Source: a virus
Virus record (IMG/VR): IMGVR_UViG_3300042887_001892
Span: 1 to 28,362 of that record
Length of the DNA: 28,362 nucleotides
Direction: 5' to 3' (one strand)
The notes under the pieces were generated by a model. It did no database searches. It saw only the letters and a program-made list of their open reading frames with translations, and was not told where the DNA came from. The translations under genes were made by a program, and so were the position numbers. Of the stretch, positions 6,262-14,314 are shown in pieces. Within the stretch, counting starts at the first letter, position 1. Each line of letters opens with the position of its first letter.

Positions 6262-6627
6262 TTAAGCGTTATTTAATTTCAATTTCGAAACGGCCTTGTC
6301 CATGGCGTTTTTTAGTTCGGTGTTATCAGTTACGGCTTTCTCAAGAAACGGCATCAACACATCGAAGGCTGAACGTATCTCAATCATTTGCATTTGTATC
6401 TCTTCAAGTTGACCCATGACTAACTTAAACTCTTTTTGCAGTTCATTGTATTGGGTCATTATTTCATCACGTCCCAATTTAGCTACTTCTTCTTTTTTTA
6501 GCTGAATCCTTCCGTCCGTTTCCGTTTTCTTTTTTGCGAGGTCAATCCATGCCCGAACCGCTGCCCCGATTAGTAAGCATATCGTCGTAATCCAACCCCC
6601 GTATTCCTTAATTTCGTCCGCTGCCAT
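6262..6627 (-). CDS. Membrane-anchored coiled-coil protein, holin or spanin candidate
   Basis: An N-terminal membrane segment (WITTICLLIGAAVRAWIDL, about residues 12-30) is followed by a charged linker (AKKKTETDGR) and a long heptad-like coiled coil to the C terminus. One N-terminal anchor plus a coiled coil fits phage lysis accessory proteins (spanin-like or XhlA-like hemolysins). It lies at the head of the lysis group, 12 bases before the 55-residue gene. The exact lysis step is not determined. Confidence 0.6.
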   Translation of the reverse strand: MAADEIKEYGGWITTICLLIGAAVRAWIDLAKKKTETDGRIQLKKEEVAKLGRDEIMTQYNELQKEFKLVMGQLEEIQMQMIEIRSAFDVLMPFLEKAVTDNTELKNAMDKAVSKLKLNNA

Positions 6628-6637
6628 GAGATTATTT

Positions 6638-6946
6638 TTAACCTATAATTAAATCCAAAATCGTATCCGCCAATTTTTGCGTAGTTGTTTGTAAGTGAGC
6701 CGTTCCGTTTAATTTAATTACGTTATCCTTTGTAAGGATAGGCGAGTTGCGCCCTTCATGCGAAACGATTTGAAAGTAAGCTGCACCTTGTGCATCACCC
6801 GCAACGTAATATATTATCGGGTCATGATATTGCGCAAATGAATAATTTTCAGCGGGTGTGCTTGCTCCTGCTGCAGTGCATTCGGTAATGATGATTGATG
6901 CATCACTATTGCCGTGAGCGCTCTTGTCGATGTTGTAATAAGTCAT
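6638..6946 (-). CDS. Hypothetical protein, probably structural (102 aa)
   Basis: The product is rich in Ala, Ser and Thr with short beta-like segments (IIYYVAGDAQGAAYFQIVSHEG), as in phage virion accessory or fibre-associated proteins. No signal peptide, membrane span or catalytic motif. It lies between a larger structural-type gene and the lysis genes, all on the same strand with gaps of 10-23 bases. Function unknown. Confidence 0.6.
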   Translation of the reverse strand: MTYYNIDKSAHGNSDASIIITECTAAGASTPAENYSFAQYHDPIIYYVAGDAQGAAYFQIVSHEGRNSPILTKDNVIKLNGTAHLQTTTQKLADTILDLIIG

Positions 6947-6969
6947 GATTATTATTTTTTAGTTTATGA

Positions 6970-7650
6970 TTAAAATATTGATAATTCCATCCATTTGATG
7001 GTAAATCCCGCAACCCATACACCCGTTGCCGGAACGGTTGAACGTATGATTAAGCCCTCGTTTTGAACCAATGTGATAGGATGTTCACCGCTTGCAAGGT
7101 CGCACTTGTATAGCTGTGGTGTTGGTAGGTAAATGCTCCCGATTATGGGCGTAGCGGACCCGACCCCACCGCTTGAATGAGATGTAATCATCCCGATGGG
7201 TTGGGAGTCAATGGTTTTTGTTCCTGCCGTCAATGCTGCCGTTGTTGACACCCTTGCACTACCCATGAGTGAAGCGCCCATAGATGCCCTGAGTTGGTTT
7301 GTATCACCCGTTAAAGTAATTGGAGTACCGCCTGAACCATCACCTGACCAACCTCTACAAATAGTTGCATTTAAGGTAATTGAACCCGCAGCGAAAGCGG
7401 TAAATGCTACCATACCATTGCACACGATTTCGGTGATAACGCAAACCCTTGTCGAATCCGTCCAACGTAATTGTACAAGTTCGCTATTTGCAGCCGACCC
7501 CGCCCCGATTGAGCCCGTTTGAACCGATACGGCATAGTGGCCTAATGTGCCGTAATCCTGTGGTTTTGCGATGTTATGCAAGCCCTTTGCAGCTGCTTCG
7601 CCAATGTTTACGATTACGCTATCTGAAGCCCCTGATTGAATGATTGCCAT
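6970..7650 (-). CDS. Probable virion structural protein (226 aa)
   Basis: The protein is Gly-, Ser- and Thr-rich with a beta-sandwich-like pattern. Its 'TGSIGAGSAANSELVQLRW' then 'FTAFAAGSITLNA' and 'QPIGMITSHSSGG' segments resemble a group of structural proteins I recall from uncultured phages, where a similar 'AGSAANSELFQFRW' run occurs. Role as decoration or fibre-type protein is inferred. Three bases separate it from the gene before it. Confidence 0.55.
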   Translation of the reverse strand: MAIIQSGASDSVIVNIGEAAAKGLHNIAKPQDYGTLGHYAVSVQTGSIGAGSAANSELVQLRWTDSTRVCVITEIVCNGMVAFTAFAAGSITLNATICRGWSGDGSGGTPITLTGDTNQLRASMGASLMGSARVSTTAALTAGTKTIDSQPIGMITSHSSGGVGSATPIIGSIYLPTPQLYKCDLASGEHPITLVQNEGLIIRSTVPATGVWVAGFTIKWMELSIF

Positions 7651-7653
7651 TGT

Positions 7654-8178
7654 TTATATTTTTATGTAATTAAATTTGAATTTGCCGACTACCTTCCCGA
7701 GTTTAACCGTCCTAAAAAGTCTGTTTATGTCCGCTGTTGGATACGCCCCTGTGTTTGGCCTTGATGTCAAAATACCCCCTTTTACGAATCCGCCTGTTAT
7801 GACGGGAGCCAATACAAAACCCTCGTTTGCCTCCCAATTAACTTTGAAGTTACCCGTTCCCGCTGTGGCCTTGAGTAGTAAAGTATCCATTTCGTTTTCA
7901 TCAGCTAATGAACCCTTACCTGTTAATGATGACATAGCCTGCCATATCATTATCTTTGTCGTTGAAGTAACCCCTGCATCCGTTACGGTGAATGTTCCTC
8001 TGCTTAACGGGGTGCGACCTAAATCGACTTCGATGGTAGTCACAACCAACCCACTACCCGCTGCATCTGCATAGGCTCTTGAAGCCGGCCCGTCTGAGGT
8101 CTGGTCAAGGTCTGAGTACAACAATACCTCACGGCGTTTGTTCTCAATTAGGCTATTATCATCAATATAGAATGGCAT
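7654..8178 (-). CDS. Probable virion structural protein (174 aa)
   Basis: After an N-terminal MPFYIDDNSLIE the protein is a run of beta-type segments with many Gly and Thr (RGTFTVTDAGVTSTTKIMI), like phage tail or fibre proteins. The C terminus is basic (VKLGKVVGKFKFNYIKI). It has no enzyme motif. Three bases separate it from both neighbours, and it is clearly within the late structural operon. Specific role unknown. Confidence 0.55.
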   Translation of the reverse strand: MPFYIDDNSLIENKRREVLLYSDLDQTSDGPASRAYADAAGSGLVVTTIEVDLGRTPLSRGTFTVTDAGVTSTTKIMIWQAMSSLTGKGSLADENEMDTLLLKATAGTGNFKVNWEANEGFVLAPVITGGFVKGGILTSRPNTGAYPTADINRLFRTVKLGKVVGKFKFNYIKI

Positions 8179-8181
8179 GGC

Positions 8182-8466
8182 TTACGCTGTTGGTGGTCTT
8201 GTGATTCCGTTGTTTATCTGATAGTTTACGACCTGATAAAAGGCGTTACCGTTATCGTCTGTGATGTAATCAACCTCATTTAGTTGTGCAATTACGTCAT
8301 CATCAAATGAGCCGGAATAAGCAGAAGATACGCTACCTGTAACCGTCGTCCCTTGACGTTTAAAAACCGTACCTCTCACGGGTGTTCGGCTATATGCCAA
8401 GTAATCAAACCCGCCGTATTGAATTAGATAAACGGAATCACCCGCCCTGAATTGTTTAGTGGTCAT
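8182..8466 (-). CDS. Small hypothetical structural-region protein (94 aa)
   Basis: The sequence (FRAGDSVYLIQYGG, then RGTVFKRQGTTVTGSV) reads as a small beta-barrel-like domain. It overlaps the membrane protein gene upstream by four bases (ATGA) and precedes the next gene by three bases. I recognise no family, and call it real from coupling and composition. Confidence 0.6.
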   Translation of the reverse strand: MTTKQFRAGDSVYLIQYGGFDYLAYSRTPVRGTVFKRQGTTVTGSVSSAYSGSFDDDVIAQLNEVDYITDDNGNAFYQVVNYQINNGITRPPTA

Positions 8467-8840
8467 AAATCAATGTTTTTAATGGTTTCATTTGGCTGCT
8501 TTTGTGCAAGTGCTTGAGCGTAGAACGATAGGCCTCCAAATAAGATATAGAACCCAAACCATTCAAGGCAAACGGCCCATGTTTGGCCCGGCAGTTCAAA
8601 GTGATAAATCAGGAACGCAAACGTAAGGTCTGTAAATCGTTGCACGGTGCATACCCCACAGCCCCCGATTGACTTATAAATAAACTTCGAAAGTATGCCG
8701 GGTTTGTCGCTGAAATACGCAATCGGTCGCTGCATGAAAGCGAACAACTGCGCCGGTCGAATCAGATACAAATAAAGATTCCCGACCCCGACGGAGGCGA
8801 AGGCAAATATTAAAAATGTTAGTATAAATTCAGTTGTCAT
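8463..8840 (-). CDS. Integral membrane protein with CxxC motif (125 aa)
   Basis: Three hydrophobic segments are visible: residues about 4-27 (FILTFLIFAFASVGVGNLYL), about 70-82 (FTDLTFAFLIYHF) and about 90-108 (VCLEWFGFYILFGGLSFYA). A GGCGVC motif (about 60-65) precedes the second. Small membrane proteins with such a Cys pair occur in Bacteroidota phage late regions (recollection). It may be a holin-like protein or a host membrane modifier. It is coupled to both neighbours by four-base overlaps, which ties its expression to structural genes. Confidence 0.6.
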   Translation of the reverse strand: MTTEFILTFLIFAFASVGVGNLYLYLIRPAQLFAFMQRPIAYFSDKPGILSKFIYKSIGGCGVCTVQRFTDLTFAFLIYHFELPGQTWAVCLEWFGFYILFGGLSFYAQALAQKQPNETIKNIDL

Positions 8841-9523
8841 GGTGTATAGATATAAATTGGTGAATATGGATTGTTGCCTACGTTGTAGCCCGCTGCAAGG
8901 CCGTCATAACTTTCTACTTGTGTTTTGATGTCAATGGTATTAGTACATCCTGAGTTATTGGTCTTAACCCTTACAACGCATCCAGCACCGGCAAACATAG
9001 CGGCGGCATCAAGTATGATAATTTCGTTATCATTGTTGACATCAAGGTATGTAACGCCCGGCGGCACTTCAATATCAGGCGTAAATGAATCAACGCTACT
9101 CACAAACCCCAAACGAATAACCGTGCCGTCCTCAATGGCTGCGTTATCACTGAATTGGATAGCAACCTCAACGGTAAGCGTATTAGTTGTGCATGATATG
9201 AAGCCTATCAAACAACTTGTATCAACGGTGTTTTCTTCGGCATCGCCTGATTTAGCGCATGGCATTATCTTGACCTTTGCGCAGGCCAATTGAGTACCGT
9301 TTTGGTCGAACACGCCAAAGGTTGTATCTAAATCTTCATTGAAGAAATCAGCGGGTAATGTAAGTATTTCGCTATCTATGTCAACGGTATAGGCGCGTTC
9401 AACTTCGGCCCCGTTTAGGTCGTAACGAATAAATATCTTTCTTTGGCCCGTTACGCCAATGTCAAGCGTTATGGCTTCACAGCTATTTTTACATCCTAAA
9501 TCTGTTGGGTTATTGCAGCACAT
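8837..9523 (-). CDS. Cysteine-rich virion protein, possibly tail tube (228 aa)
   Basis: The protein begins MCCNNPTDLGCKNSC and contains about twelve cysteines. The rest is beta-rich and acidic with repeated Ig-like patterns (VTGQRKIFIRYDLNG; TNTLTVEVAIQFSDN). It starts directly after the stop of the upstream completion-type gene. Its place behind the connector genes would suit a tail tube or decoration protein, but the tail module here lies elsewhere, so this remains open. No enzyme motif is visible. Confidence 0.5.
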   Translation of the reverse strand: MCCNNPTDLGCKNSCEAITLDIGVTGQRKIFIRYDLNGAEVERAYTVDIDSEILTLPADFFNEDLDTTFGVFDQNGTQLACAKVKIMPCAKSGDAEENTVDTSCLIGFISCTTNTLTVEVAIQFSDNAAIEDGTVIRLGFVSSVDSFTPDIEVPPGVTYLDVNNDNEIIILDAAAMFAGAGCVVRVKTNNSGCTNTIDIKTQVESYDGLAAGYNVGNNPYSPIYIYTP

Positions 9524-10006
9524 TTAACAATCGCATGGGTTTAGTGAACAATTACGACCCGATATGAGTTGAGTTATATTGAAGTCAACAGATACCAAAG
9601 TCAAGTTTTTATTTGTCAAATCCTTGCCGGTTTCTTCTCTGAACACCGTCGTAGATTCTGTATTTGAACGCAAAACGGTATGGCCTTTAGCCGTTACCGA
9701 ATTGATTAATGTAGTTAGTATTTCTTCGGCATCACCATTGGCATACACCCCAACGATTCGGCACTCACTTACCGCCGAATAGAACTGAACATTTGCTCCC
9801 CGTCGTTGTGCATCGTAGTTAGTTCGGCCTGTGAAACGGATGTAGAAATGTTTTGTTTTGGTATCGGTTATGCCTTCAAAGTTTTGCCCGTCGTAATCCG
9901 TTAAGATATCTTTGCCTTCTATTTTGCGCACAGGAGCCGACCCCGTTATAAACGTGGCGTACTTCGTGAGCGCAAAATCTCGTATGGCTTCTAATATCTC
10001 TTTCAT
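9524..10006 (-). CDS. Putative tail completion/terminator protein (160 aa)
   Basis: The protein begins with a helix (MKEILEAIRDFALTKYATF) followed by beta segments, a layout common in tail terminator proteins such as lambda gpU, and it follows the HK97 gp10-like gene as those proteins usually do. Two C-terminal cysteines end in LNPCDC. The call is by position and shape only. It is packed directly against both neighbours. Confidence 0.45.
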   Translation of the reverse strand: MKEILEAIRDFALTKYATFITGSAPVRKIEGKDILTDYDGQNFEGITDTKTKHFYIRFTGRTNYDAQRRGANVQFYSAVSECRIVGVYANGDAEEILTTLINSVTAKGHTVLRSNTESTTVFREETGKDLTNKNLTLVSVDFNITQLISGRNCSLNPCDC

Positions 10007-10007
10007 T

Positions 10008-10562
10008 TTAGTTCGTGCGTTTATCTATGATGATTGCTTGTTTTATTACGTCCTCACGCATAAATTGTTTTTCTTCGGTTGTGAGCGGGTATATTTCGCC
10101 GTATTTCTCAGTCATGCCTTCGAACTTATCCGAAGCGCCTTGATTGGTTGTTCCGTAATAAACGGCTTCGCCTACTTTTACTACCTGAAAGCTCCGTTCT
10201 AAATCCCCGCTATATTTTGTTTTCACATTGTCGATTTCACGCCCTTGTATTTGCCTGAATCCTGAATAACCCGTAGTGATAAACATGGATTTACGCTCGT
10301 TCCCGTTCTTAAACTTACCTTTCTTTTCTTTGCCTTGTTGCTTAAACGCGGCCTTTCTAATAAATGCCGACTTTGAAAAATACGCGGGTTCTGTTGAATA
10401 TTCCCCGATTTGTACACCATCTGAATTCAATCCCAAATCAAATACTCTTTCTTTATGCATAGCCATAACTTCGGCCATTGTAGCTATTGCCAATACATCA
10501 GGCATTTGTCTGTCAAGATTTTCGGCCATGCCTTCGATTCTATTTATAAACTCCTCCCACAT
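10008..10562 (-). CDS. HK97 gp10-like head-tail joining protein (184 aa)
   Basis: The N-terminal helices (FINRIEGMAENLDRQM...) and the later pattern GYSGFRQIQGRE ... YSGDLERSFQVV ... VYYGTTNQGASDKFEG fit the gp10/virion morphogenesis family, whose members have an SG-L-S-S segment followed by YG and a KFEG-like motif. These proteins join head and tail. The gene lies between capsid-side and tail-completion-like genes, as expected. The stop of the upstream gene overlaps its start. Confidence 0.6.
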   Translation of the reverse strand: MWEEFINRIEGMAENLDRQMPDVLAIATMAEVMAMHKERVFDLGLNSDGVQIGEYSTEPAYFSKSAFIRKAAFKQQGKEKKGKFKNGNERKSMFITTGYSGFRQIQGREIDNVKTKYSGDLERSFQVVKVGEAVYYGTTNQGASDKFEGMTEKYGEIYPLTTEEKQFMREDVIKQAIIIDKRTN

Positions 10563-11548
10563 TACACATTCGATTTGATTTGTAAGCCTGAGCAGTCAAC
10601 ACATTTACAACCCCCATCCATACGGGTAAGATATTGCCGCATGCCCATCATGGCTTTATCCATGTAGTCACGATATGCCTCAAAACCTGCAACGGCCTGC
10701 GCCTTGATTTCTTCGGCTTTATAGATGGTCAAATAGTTCATTCGGTTGTTCCTCAACAATTCATCATAAGCCATTGCCCCACATAATTCATAAGCGGCTT
10801 GACCAATCAGCCCATCCGTAGCCATGTCACAAACAATGCTATCCAAATCACATTTCAAAATCATATCAACCTCAATCCCGTAGGTTTCATTTGAATTTAA
10901 TGTGTAGTTTCCACCGCTGTAACTTATGCCTTGTGTGAGCAGGTAGTTTTTATCAGCATGACACCCGCAATTTGGTTTAGCGCTGTAAAGGCTAATATCA
11001 GACGGCAAAGTTACCTGAACTTCAACGCCTTCTAAGACCTTGTTTAGATTCAATGTCGTTATGTTACCCGCTACTAATGAAACCGCTACGTTATAAGCCG
11101 TGCCGGTTCCTACATCGGTAATTCTCAATGTCGTATCTATTGTTTGATTCGAGTAGATACGAACACGGGTAACGCACATCTTAAACAACCTACACCAAAC
11201 CTTCACCTTCGATACAACAACCCCGCGCCTGTTACCTGCGCTCCCTGTTGTTACGACCGTTGAAGGCGTGACAAATTCAGACGCTTTGTAAACATCAAAC
11301 GGTATTGAATTAACCCTATACTCCGAATTAATATAAGCCTTAATATCAGCGTTCAGTTTCATCATTGCCCGCCGTCTTACGTCCTGAAGGAACTTTAACC
11401 CGGTCTGTGTGCGTTCATCTGCTGCGTTGGCTGCGAATTGCATAGTAATGCCCGGGTAATCGTTGATGTGGTAACCGCTTAAAGGGGTTACGTCCGATAC
11501 CCCTGTGCATGGGTCCTTAATCGCAATGATGTTATCTAAACAAGCCAT
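10562..11548 (-). CDS. Cysteine-rich structural protein behind the capsid gene (328 aa)
   Basis: Three parts are visible: an N-terminal region (DPCTGVSDVTPLSGYHINDYPG), a central beta-rich part that may bind or stabilise (VRIYSNQTIDTTLRITDVGTG), and a C-terminal helical part ending in GCKCVDCSG. There are about fourteen cysteines. It starts behind the capsid terminator, 53 bases from the capsid stop. Its place between the capsid and the gp10-like gene suggests a connector or neck protein, but I recognise no family. Confidence 0.5.
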   Translation of the reverse strand: MACLDNIIAIKDPCTGVSDVTPLSGYHINDYPGITMQFAANAADERTQTGLKFLQDVRRRAMMKLNADIKAYINSEYRVNSIPFDVYKASEFVTPSTVVTTGSAGNRRGVVVSKVKVWCRLFKMCVTRVRIYSNQTIDTTLRITDVGTGTAYNVAVSLVAGNITTLNLNKVLEGVEVQVTLPSDISLYSAKPNCGCHADKNYLLTQGISYSGGNYTLNSNETYGIEVDMILKCDLDSIVCDMATDGLIGQAAYELCGAMAYDELLRNNRMNYLTIYKAEEIKAQAVAGFEAYRDYMDKAMMGMRQYLTRMDGGCKCVDCSGLQIKSNV

Positions 11549-11561
11549 TTATTTTTGATTT

Positions 11562-11596
11562 TAAATGAAACAGGGCAGGCATAACCCGCCCTGTTT
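11562..11596 (-). terminator. Terminator after the probable major capsid gene
   Basis: Six bases behind the capsid stop, AAACAGGGC (- strand, 11596-11588) pairs perfectly with GCCCTGTTT (11576-11568), with two extra inner pairs, followed by a TTT-rich stretch. A terminator right behind one late gene would raise its relative expression, in line with a capsid gene. Some read-through is needed for the genes behind. Confidence 0.7.
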
Positions 11597-11601
11597 ACTA
11601 A

Positions 11602-12675
11602 TTAACAAGCTGGGTCAGCAAAAGGACAAATATCGTATTTGATAATGCCGTTAAAATCTGCGAATTTACAACCCGTCAGATTCAGGATTAACCACTTAAA
11701 TTTCAGGTCAATCTTCCATGTGAACAACTTACAACGTGGGTCATAAACCAAGTCGAAATCAAACAACATGCCTGTCGCAGGGTCTTGTAAGACCGTATGC
11801 ATGTAGCTGTCGTTGTTCGTGTTAATCAAGTCCATCGGGTCCATGTTCGACCAATCAATCTCACCGTTACGGCTTGCAAACATTCCTGAATTTTCAGACC
11901 ATGTTAACAGGTTCACGATTTGCGGTTGAACTGCAAACACAACTTCGTTACCGCCTGATGTAGGCGCTGTATTGGTTGCGTTGATGTTGATGTCATAGAA
12001 TGCCGGGATGTCCAACAAGTTCGCATTGTTGAATCCTTGATCGCTTACACCACCACGATTTGAAGCGTTACGCAAATAGTTGATTTGACGGTTACCGATT
12101 AAAAGCGGCATTGTCGGGTATCCTGCATCTGCGAAATCGTTTTCAATCATTGTGATTGTGTGAGGGTAAGGTTTACCCGTTGTAAAGTCCACCAACTTCA
12201 ACAAGCGCGTAGCTGTTGTGCTGTTGATTTCACCGGCGTTTGTGTTCAAACTTGTGATACCGATTAAATCAGCCTCAGCCTTTAATTTCTGCATCTGCTG
12301 ATAAACGGCATGGAACATGTTTTGTTGAACCGTCAAACTACCTAAGTCACGGAAACGAGAAACACCCGTTTTAAACCAGATACTTGAACGACCTGTGAAT
12401 GAATCAAATGATTCACATGTTGGAGCGCCCGTGTCAACAGGGACATCACTACATGCAATCGTGGATGAATCAACAACCGCGTTACAAACCTCAGACGGGT
12501 AAGTGATTGAATACTTTGAATCAAGGCCGTTTTGTTGAATCATTTGCGCCTGAACCTGAGCGCCGTTTTGAGCGGAGAAAGCCGCGTCGATTAGACCTGT
12601 TTGGGCCTGAAAACCTCTGTTTTGATAGAGGTCAAAAATCCCTTTCTGTACGTTAGGGGTGCAATTATTAGACAT
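11602..12675 (-). CDS. Probable major capsid protein (357 aa)
   Basis: It follows the scaffold-like gene, has a size typical of HK97-fold capsid proteins, and has its own leader and a private terminator. The N terminus has the helical and flexible composition expected (LYQNRGFQAQTGLIDAAF), with a long central helix (QNMFHAVYQQMQKLKAEADL, matching the usual spine-helix position), and a beta-rich C-terminal half (PLLIGNRQINYLRNAS). It has eight cysteines, several in the N and C tails, unusual for a capsid protein. A minor-strand reading of the middle frame (12342-12524) is a shadow. Fold not proven from sequence. Confidence 0.65.
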   Translation of the reverse strand: MSNNCTPNVQKGIFDLYQNRGFQAQTGLIDAAFSAQNGAQVQAQMIQQNGLDSKYSITYPSEVCNAVVDSSTIACSDVPVDTGAPTCESFDSFTGRSSIWFKTGVSRFRDLGSLTVQQNMFHAVYQQMQKLKAEADLIGITSLNTNAGEINSTTATRLLKLVDFTTGKPYPHTITMIENDFADAGYPTMPLLIGNRQINYLRNASNRGGVSDQGFNNANLLDIPAFYDININATNTAPTSGGNEVVFAVQPQIVNLLTWSENSGMFASRNGEIDWSNMDPMDLINTNNDSYMHTVLQDPATGMLFDFDLVYDPRCKLFTWKIDLKFKWLILNLTGCKFADFNGIIKYDICPFADPAC

Positions 12676-12686
12676 TGTTTTTTAGT

Positions 12687-12728
12687 TTTGAAGTGAACAA
12701 TTATTGGATTTTTTGTTCCACTTCAAAG
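12687..12728 (-). promoter_or_regulatory. Hairpin in the capsid gene leader
   Basis: On the - strand TTTGAAGTGGAAC and GTTCACTTCAAA form a 12-pair stem with one bulged G and a 16-base A/T-rich loop. It lies 12 bases ahead of the capsid ATG. It could shield the ribosome entry site, stabilise the capsid mRNA or act as an RNA processing site. It overlaps the end of the 45-codon open frame. Confidence 0.45.
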
Positions 12729-12838
12729 GCAGGAACCGCCAACATTTTTAATACTTGTGGGTGTTTATTAGGTACGCCCACGCACCAAATGTTGTTTGTT
12801 CTATGTGCCGTAACCAAACGGCGGGTTGCAAGTGTCTT
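12701..12838 (-). CDS. 45-codon open frame in line with and directly after the scaffold stop
   Basis: Directly after the scaffold TAA the same frame stays open for 45 codons: KTLATRRLVTAHRT, then NNIWCVGVPNKHPQVLKMLAV, ending in PAFEVEQKIQ. The protein character is good, but there is no ATG at its start. The first ATG is 31 codons in, at KMLAV. It may be read by stop codon read-through as a C-terminal extension of the scaffold, start at a rare codon (TTG at residue 8), or be a small gene with a sequence error near its start. It occupies most of the 163-base gap before the capsid gene. Confidence 0.4.
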   Translation of the reverse strand, partial: KTLATRRLVTAHRTNNIWCVGVPNKHPQVLKMLAVPAFEVEQKIQ

Positions 12839-13699
12839 TTAGTCCGCAGTCACACCAGCCATAACCTCAGCAAGTGAAGCGGCTGATTTCGCAGCGGCTC
12901 CCATTTGCTTTGGTTCCTGTTGTGATTGCGTTATTACCTTCTCATTGCCTGCTGATTTCTTCGCCGGAAGTTCGTTTTCGCGGGCAATATCAGCCACAAG
13001 CGCATCAAAGGTATATAATTCGGTCCCTGATTTCTTCAATGGTGTTTCCGGGTTCTTGATGTCGTATAGGCTCAATCTTCCATCATTACCGGCCTTGATT
13101 ACGGCACGCGCTTTGAGTTCTGAACGAATCAATTTAGCTGCAGCCGTTGGGTTAAGGCTTGTGATAGCTGAAACGGCACGGGATAACTCCGAATCCAAAG
13201 TTCGGTCGGTTTCAATCTCAGAAATACGGGCGTTCAATCGCTGTTCGTATTCCGAATCTTTGGCTTCAAGTTGTTCCTTTAATGTGTTTTTCTCAGCATT
13301 GGCAGCGTCCAACATTTGACGCAATTCAGCGCTTTCCTTTGGTGATAACTGCTCAATGGCTTTGGCATGAATAGAGGCAATGACGGCATCAAATGTTTGG
13401 CCCTGATTTTCGGGGTTAGATAAAATCTTATCAATTTCACCCGATGTCAATAGGTTACCGAATTGCTTGTTAAACTTTTGCACCATTTCTTTGAAGTATT
13501 TGCCCTTCATGGATTTGCGTTCGTCACTCATTTTCTCGCTGAATTCAGATTCCAAAAATGGACGGGCGTAGGTTTGCGACTTAGATAACAAGTCCTGAAC
13601 GGTGTCATCATCTTCAGCGTCCGCAGCCGTTAATTTGGCAATGAGTTCATCACTTGGTTCGATTCCTAAATTTTGTAAATACTTTTTTAAGGTTAACAT
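12839..13699 (-). CDS. Capsid scaffolding protein (286 aa)
   Basis: The protein is highly charged and helical, with a central coiled coil of about residues 120-170 (Glu-, Lys- and Leu-rich, e.g. AANAEKNTLKEQLEAKD) and an Ala/Ser/Gln-rich flexible C terminus. This composition and its place directly ahead of the capsid gene are those of phage scaffolds, which guide procapsid assembly and leave. No Ser-His-Asp protease motif is evident. A 43-base gap precedes it. Confidence 0.65.
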   Translation of the reverse strand: MLTLKKYLQNLGIEPSDELIAKLTAADAEDDDTVQDLLSKSQTYARPFLESEFSEKMSDERKSMKGKYFKEMVQKFNKQFGNLLTSGEIDKILSNPENQGQTFDAVIASIHAKAIEQLSPKESAELRQMLDAANAEKNTLKEQLEAKDSEYEQRLNARISEIETDRTLDSELSRAVSAITSLNPTAAAKLIRSELKARAVIKAGNDGRLSLYDIKNPETPLKKSGTELYTFDALVADIARENELPAKKSAGNEKVITQSQQEPKQMGAAAKSAASLAEVMAGVTAD

Positions 13700-13742
13700 G
13701 TTTTGCAGGTTTGGTTTTTATAGGTTTGAAAAGAATGTACGA

Positions 13743-13979
13743 CTATTTTTTTTTATGTTCAACGACAATATCCCATTTGCCTGATTTCTCATAAATAGGC
13801 CATTGTGTTTGATGGATGGTAACAGGTTCGCCGCCTGTTTTCAATGAGATGATAACATAACCGGGCTTTACTTGTGGGCTTTGAATGATTGCCGGGATTG
13901 TTACATCCACTTCAGGCATTAGTTCAGCGGGTTGTTCCTGCTCAATTGGTTCCATTGCTTCTTTATCTTTTTTTGCCAT
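13743..13979 (-). CDS. Small acidic head-region protein (78 aa)
   Basis: The N-terminal 40 residues are a Pro/Glu-rich tail (MEPIEQEQPAELMPEVD), and the rest forms a small beta-type domain (GYVIISLKTGGEPVTIH, then WDIVVEHKKK). The layout resembles that of the gene upstream, and the two may be diverged copies. It lies between MuF and scaffold genes, where head decoration or accessory proteins are often coded. Function unknown. Confidence 0.55.
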   Translation of the reverse strand: MAKKDKEAMEPIEQEQPAELMPEVDVTIPAIIQSPQVKPGYVIISLKTGGEPVTIHQTQWPIYEKSGKWDIVVEHKKK

Positions 13980-13982
13980 AGC

Positions 13983-14297
13983 TTAATTATTTTCTTCAAC
14001 AATTTCAACGCGGTTCGGGTATTGCTTCACTTGCTCACGCGCCAACTTAATATCGATTGGCCCCGCAATGATTCGTTTTGTAGTTTTAGATTTTAGATAC
14101 ACACCCTGAGCCTTTAATATGCCCGAAGCGGGCGCGGTGTGAGCCTGAGCTGTAACGCCTTGAGTATTGTCCTCAACGGGTTCGATAATGGTTTCAATCA
14201 GAGTCGGTTCTGCTGATGTCGTTTCAAAGATTTCAACTGGTTCCGCTGATTGTTCTTCAATTGGCTCAGCTACTTTTTTTCGTGTTGCTTTAGACAT
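13983..14297 (-). CDS. Acidic, proline-rich head-region protein (104 aa)
   Basis: A disordered, acidic N-terminal half (EPIEEQSAEPVEIFETTSAE) precedes a C-terminal beta-type domain (ILKAQGVYLKSKTTKRIIAG then NRVEIVEE). It ends three bases before the next ATG. It could be a capsid decoration protein, but nothing in the sequence proves that. Confidence 0.55.
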   Translation of the reverse strand: MSKATRKKVAEPIEEQSAEPVEIFETTSAEPTLIETIIEPVEDNTQGVTAQAHTAPASGILKAQGVYLKSKTTKRIIAGPIDIKLAREQVKQYPNRVEIVEENN

Positions 14298-14314
14298 TGC
14301 CTTCTAAGTTTTTA

